DNA of 64,000 nt from Chlorocebus sabaeus (lineage: Eukaryota > Chordata > Mammalia > Primates > Cercopithecidae): NCBI RefSeq assembly GCF_047675955.1, contig NW_027328125.1, positions 434,001 to 498,000 of the forward strand. The letters are read 5' to 3'. This document shows, piece after piece, positions 60,711 to 64,000 of this stretch (within the stretch, counting starts at the first letter, position 1; every line of letters begins with the position of its first letter). The position numbers and the translations under genes are program-made. The notes below the pieces were generated by a model. It had not been told where the DNA came from. It saw only the letters and a list, made by a program, of their open reading frames with translations, and did no database searches.

Positions 60711-63111
60711 TTCCAGATATCAATGTGCAAATTTCACAAGAACAGTCTTAGCGAAAGGCTTCTTGAGGGGAAAGCTGTAACTCTGTGAGATGAATTAACA
60801 GAACACAGAGCAGTTTCTCAGAAAGCTTCTTTCCAGTTTTTAACGGAAGATATTTCCTTTTTCACCATAGCACTCTATGGGCTTCCAGATATCACCTTGA
60901 ATATTCCACAAGAACAGACTTAGCGAAAGGCTTCCTGAAGGGAATGCTGTAACACTGTGAGATGAATTAACAGAACACAGAGCAGTTTCTCAGAAAGCTT
61001 CTTTACAGTTTTTAACGGTAGATATTTCCTTTTTCACCTTAACCCTCTAAGGGCTTCCAAATATCACTTTGCAAATTGCATAAGAACAGTGTTAGCGAAA
61101 GGCTTTTTGAGGAGAAAGCAGTAACTGTGAGTTGAATTAACCGAACACAAAGCAGTTTCTCAGGAAGCTTCTTTCCAGTTTTTAAGGGAAGATTTTCCTT
61201 TTTCACCATAACCCTCTATGGGCTTCCAAATATCACTTTTCAAGTTCCACAAGAACAGTCTTAGCGAAAGGCTTCTTGAGGGGAATGCAGTAACTCTGTG
61301 AGATGAATTAACAGAACACAAAGCAATTTCTCAGAAAGATTCTTCCCAGTTTTTATCTTAGGATATTTCCTTTTTCACCATAGCCCTCTATGGGCTTCCA
61401 AATATCACTTTGCAAATTCCCCAAGAACAGTCTTAGCGAAAGACTGCTTGAGGGGAAAGCTGTAACTCTTGAGATGAATTAGCAGAACACAAAGCAGTTT
61501 CTCAGAAAGCTTCTTTCCTGTTTTTTAACGGAAGTTATTTCCTTTTTCACCGTAGCCCTCTATGGGCTTCCAAATATCACTTTCCAAATTCCAGAAGCAC
61601 AGTCTTAGCGAAAACTTCTTGAGGAGAAAGCTGTATCTCTGTGAGATGAATTAACAGAACACAAAGCAGTTTCTCAGAAAGCTTCTTTCCAGTTTTTAAC
61701 AGAAGATATTTCCTTTTTCATCATATCCTTCTATGGCTTTACAAATATCACTTTGAAATTCCACAAGAACAGTCTTAGCGAAAGGCTTCTTGTGGAGAAA
61801 GCTGTAACCCTGTGAGATGAAGTAACAGAACACAAGGCAGTTTCTCAGAAAGCTTCTTTTCAGTTTTTATCTTAGGATATTTCCTTTTTCACCATAGCCC
61901 ACTATGGGCTTCCAAATGTCACTTTGCAAATTCCACAAGAACAGTCTTAGCGAAAGGCTTCTAGAGGGGCAAGCTGTAACTCTGTGAGATGAACTAAGAG
62001 AACACAAAGCAGTTTCTCAGAATGCTTCTTTCCAGTTTTTAACGGAAGATATTTCCTTTTTCACCATAACCCTATATGGGCTTCCAAATATCACTTTGCA
62101 AATTCCACAAGAACAGTCTTAGCGAAAGGCTTCTTGAGAGGAACGCAGTAACTCTGTGAGATGAATTAAAAGAACACAAAGCAATTTCTCAGAAAGGTTC
62201 TTTCCAGTTTTTAACGGAAGATCTTTCCTTTTTCACCATAGCCCTCTATGGGATTCCAAATATCACTTTCAAAATTCCAGAAGAACAGTCTTAGCGAAAG
62301 GCTTCTTGAGGGGAAAGCTGTAACTCTGTGAGATGAATTAACAGAACACGAAGTAGTTTCTCAGAAAGATTCTTTCCAGTTTTTAACGGAAGATATTCCC
62401 TTTTTCACCATAGCCCCCTATGGGCTTCCAATATCACTTTGAAAAATCCACAAGAAGAATCTTAGAGAATGGCTTCTTTCTGGGAAAGCAGTAACTCTGT
62501 GAGATGAATTAATAGAACACAGAGCAGTTTCTCAGAAAGCCTCTTTCAGTTTTTAACAAAAGATATTTCCTTTTTCATCATAGCCCTCTATGGGCTTCCA
62601 AATATCACTTTGCAAATTCCACAAGAAGTGTCTTCGCGAAAGGCTTCTTGAGGGCAAAGCTGTAACACTGTGAGATGAATTAACAGAACACAGAGCAGTT
62701 TCTCAGAAAGCTTCTTTTCAGTTTTTATCTTAGGATATTTCCTTTTTCACCTTAGCCCTCTATGGGCTTGAAAATATCACTATGAAATTTCCACATGAAG
62801 AGTCTCAGCGAAAGGATTCTTGAGGTGAAAGCAGTGACTCTGTGAGATGAATTAACAGAACACAAAGCAGTTTCTCAGAAAGCTTCTTTCCAGTTTTTAA
62901 AGGAAGATATTTCCTTTTTCACCGTAGACCTCTACGGGCTTCCAAATAACACTTTGCCAATTCCACAAGAAGAGTCTTAGCGAAAGGCATCTTGAAGGGA
63001 AGGCTGTAACTCTGTGAGATGAATTAACAGGACACAAAGCAGTTTCTCATAAAGCTTCCTTCCAGTTTTTATCGGAAGATATTTCCTTTTACACCGTAGC
63101 CCTGTATGGAC
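60711..63111 (-). repeat. HOR unit 25, 14-mer, class A
   Basis: Class A, R1 with gccccctatggg. Duplicate of unit 17, sharing tgaagtaacag (61818) and keeping the BglII site that unit 17 lost. Confidence 0.95.
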
Positions 63112-64000
63112 TTCCAGATATCAATGTGCAAATTTCACAAGAACAGTCTTAGCGAAAGTCTTCTTGAGGGGAAAGCTGTAACTCTGTGAGATGAATTAAC
63201 AGAACACAGAGCAGTTTCTCAGAAAGCTTCTTTCCAGTTTTTAACGGAAGATATTTCCTTTTTCACCATAGCACTCTATGGGCTTCCAGATATCACCTTG
63301 AATATTCCACAAGAACAGACTTAGCGAAAGGCTTCCTGAAGGGAATGCTGTAACACTGTGAGATGAATTAACAGAACACAGAGCAGTTTCTCAGAAAGCT
63401 TCTTTACAGTTTTTAACGGTAGATATGTCCTTTTTCACCGTAACCCTCTAAGGGCTTCCAAATATCACTTTGCAAATTGCATAAGAACAGTGTTAGCGAA
63501 AGGCTTTTTGAGGAGAAAGCAGTAACTGTGAGTTGAATTAACCGAACACAAAGCAGTTTCTCAGGAAGCTTCTTTCCAGTTTTTAAGGGAAGATTTTCCT
63601 TTTTCACCATAACCCTCTATGGGCTTCCAAATATCACTTTTCAAATTCCACAAGAACAGTCTTAGCGAAAGGCTTCTTGAGGGGAACGCAGTAACTCTGT
63701 GAGATGAATTAAGAGAATACAGAGCAGTTTCTCAGAAAGTTTCTCTTCAGTTTTTATCTTAGGATATCTCCTTTTTCACCATAGCCCTCTGTGGGCTTCG
63801 AAATATCACTTTGCAAATTCCACAAGAAGAGTCTTAGGGAAAGGCTTCATGAGGGGAAAGTTGTAAGTCTCTGAGATGAATTAACAGAACACAAAGTAGT
63901 TTCTCAGAAATCTTCTTCCAGATTTTAACGGAAGATACTTCCTTTTTCACCATAGCCCCCTATGGGCTTCCAAATATCACTTTCCAAATTCCACAAGATC
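63112..64000 (-). repeat. HOR unit 26, 16-mer, class B, cut by window end
   Basis: The first 889 bp of a 16-mer: m1, m2, m3, the 16-mer m4, m4a and 33 bp of m4b. Carries aagttgtaag in m4a (63858), as in unit 18. The array continues past the window. Confidence 0.94.

Larger units (their letters stand above)
1..64000 (-). repeat. Alpha-satellite higher-order repeat array, 14-mer/16-mer
   Basis: The entire window is head-to-tail alphoid monomers of 169-172 bp, all in one orientation. Blocks such as gaagatatttcctttt, tttctcaga and ctctgtgagatgaa recur every 171-172 bp and match the minus strand of the primate alpha-satellite consensus. Monomers within a unit are clearly diverged from each other, whereas units 2401 or 2744 bp apart are almost identical, which defines a HOR. 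Alpha satellite is known as the main DNA of simian centromeres and the usual site of CENP-A chromatin; whether this array is the active one cannot be read from sequence. No stretch of unique DNA, transposon, gene or gap was seen. Confidence 0.97.
50421..64000. repeat. Internal duplication, copy 2 (units 21-26)
   Basis: Partner of the segment beginning at 30184. It keeps the rare shared variants but differs over the right part of unit 22, and at scattered single bases including the private changes of units 21 and 22. It runs off the window end. Confidence 0.88.

Noticed and set aside
1..64000. CRISPR array or another repeat-spacer system.
   Set aside because: The 171-bp ladder has no short constant repeats separated by unique spacers; the entire monomer is conserved and belongs to the alphoid family.
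1..64000. Alternating A/B dimer structure as in classical 340-bp monkey alpha satellite.
   Set aside because: Comparing odd and even monomers by eye gave no consistent two-type alternation; recurring motifs such as tatcttagg lie at odd intervals (3 and 5 monomers). A formal monomer clustering could still show weak dimer ancestry.

Overview
The whole window is one uninterrupted tandem array of alpha-satellite (alphoid) DNA of about 171 bp per monomer. It is the centromeric satellite of simian primates. All monomers point the same way, and the conventional alpha-satellite reading direction is the minus strand. The homology rests on blocks shared with the alphoid consensus I remember, in the same order and spacing: a gaagatatttcctttt block, ccacaagaa, ctctgtgagatgaa and tttctcaga. 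I see no protein-coding gene, RNA gene, transposon, CRISPR array, unique sequence or gap. No novel gene-based system is present; what is interesting is the repeat architecture.

The monomers form a higher-order repeat (HOR) in two length forms: a 14-monomer form of 2401 bp and a 16-monomer form of 2744 bp. The 16-mer has two extra monomers (here m4a and m4b, 343 bp together) between monomers 4 and 5. By hand phasing, the window starts at a unit boundary (position 1) and holds 25 complete units (16 of 14 monomers, 9 of 16 monomers, 368 monomers in all) plus the first 889 bp of another 16-mer. Every complete unit is exactly 2401 or 2744 bp, except unit 7, which lacks one base.

Diagnostic bases near the left end of each unit define three classes: A (14-mer), C (14-mer) and B (16-mer). 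In order, units 1-26 read A B A C C B A B A B C A B C C B A B A A B C C B A B. Right-half haplotypes (R1-R5, explained in the findings) are partly shuffled against these classes, which points to recombination or conversion inside the array. A recent internal duplication is plain: units 13-18 recur as units 21-26 at a constant offset of 20,237 bp with shared rare variants, broken only by a tract in unit 14 that differs from unit 22.

Organism: a primate genome, centromeric or pericentromeric, probably assembled from long reads. The monomers lack a full CENP-B box and differ from the human/ape and Old World monkey alphoid consensus I remember in the region beside the box and in the cccatagagggc segment (minus strand). 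I therefore favour a New World monkey (platyrrhine), but this is inference from memory. The homogeneity and absence of transposons fit the core of a centromeric array rather than its decayed edges.
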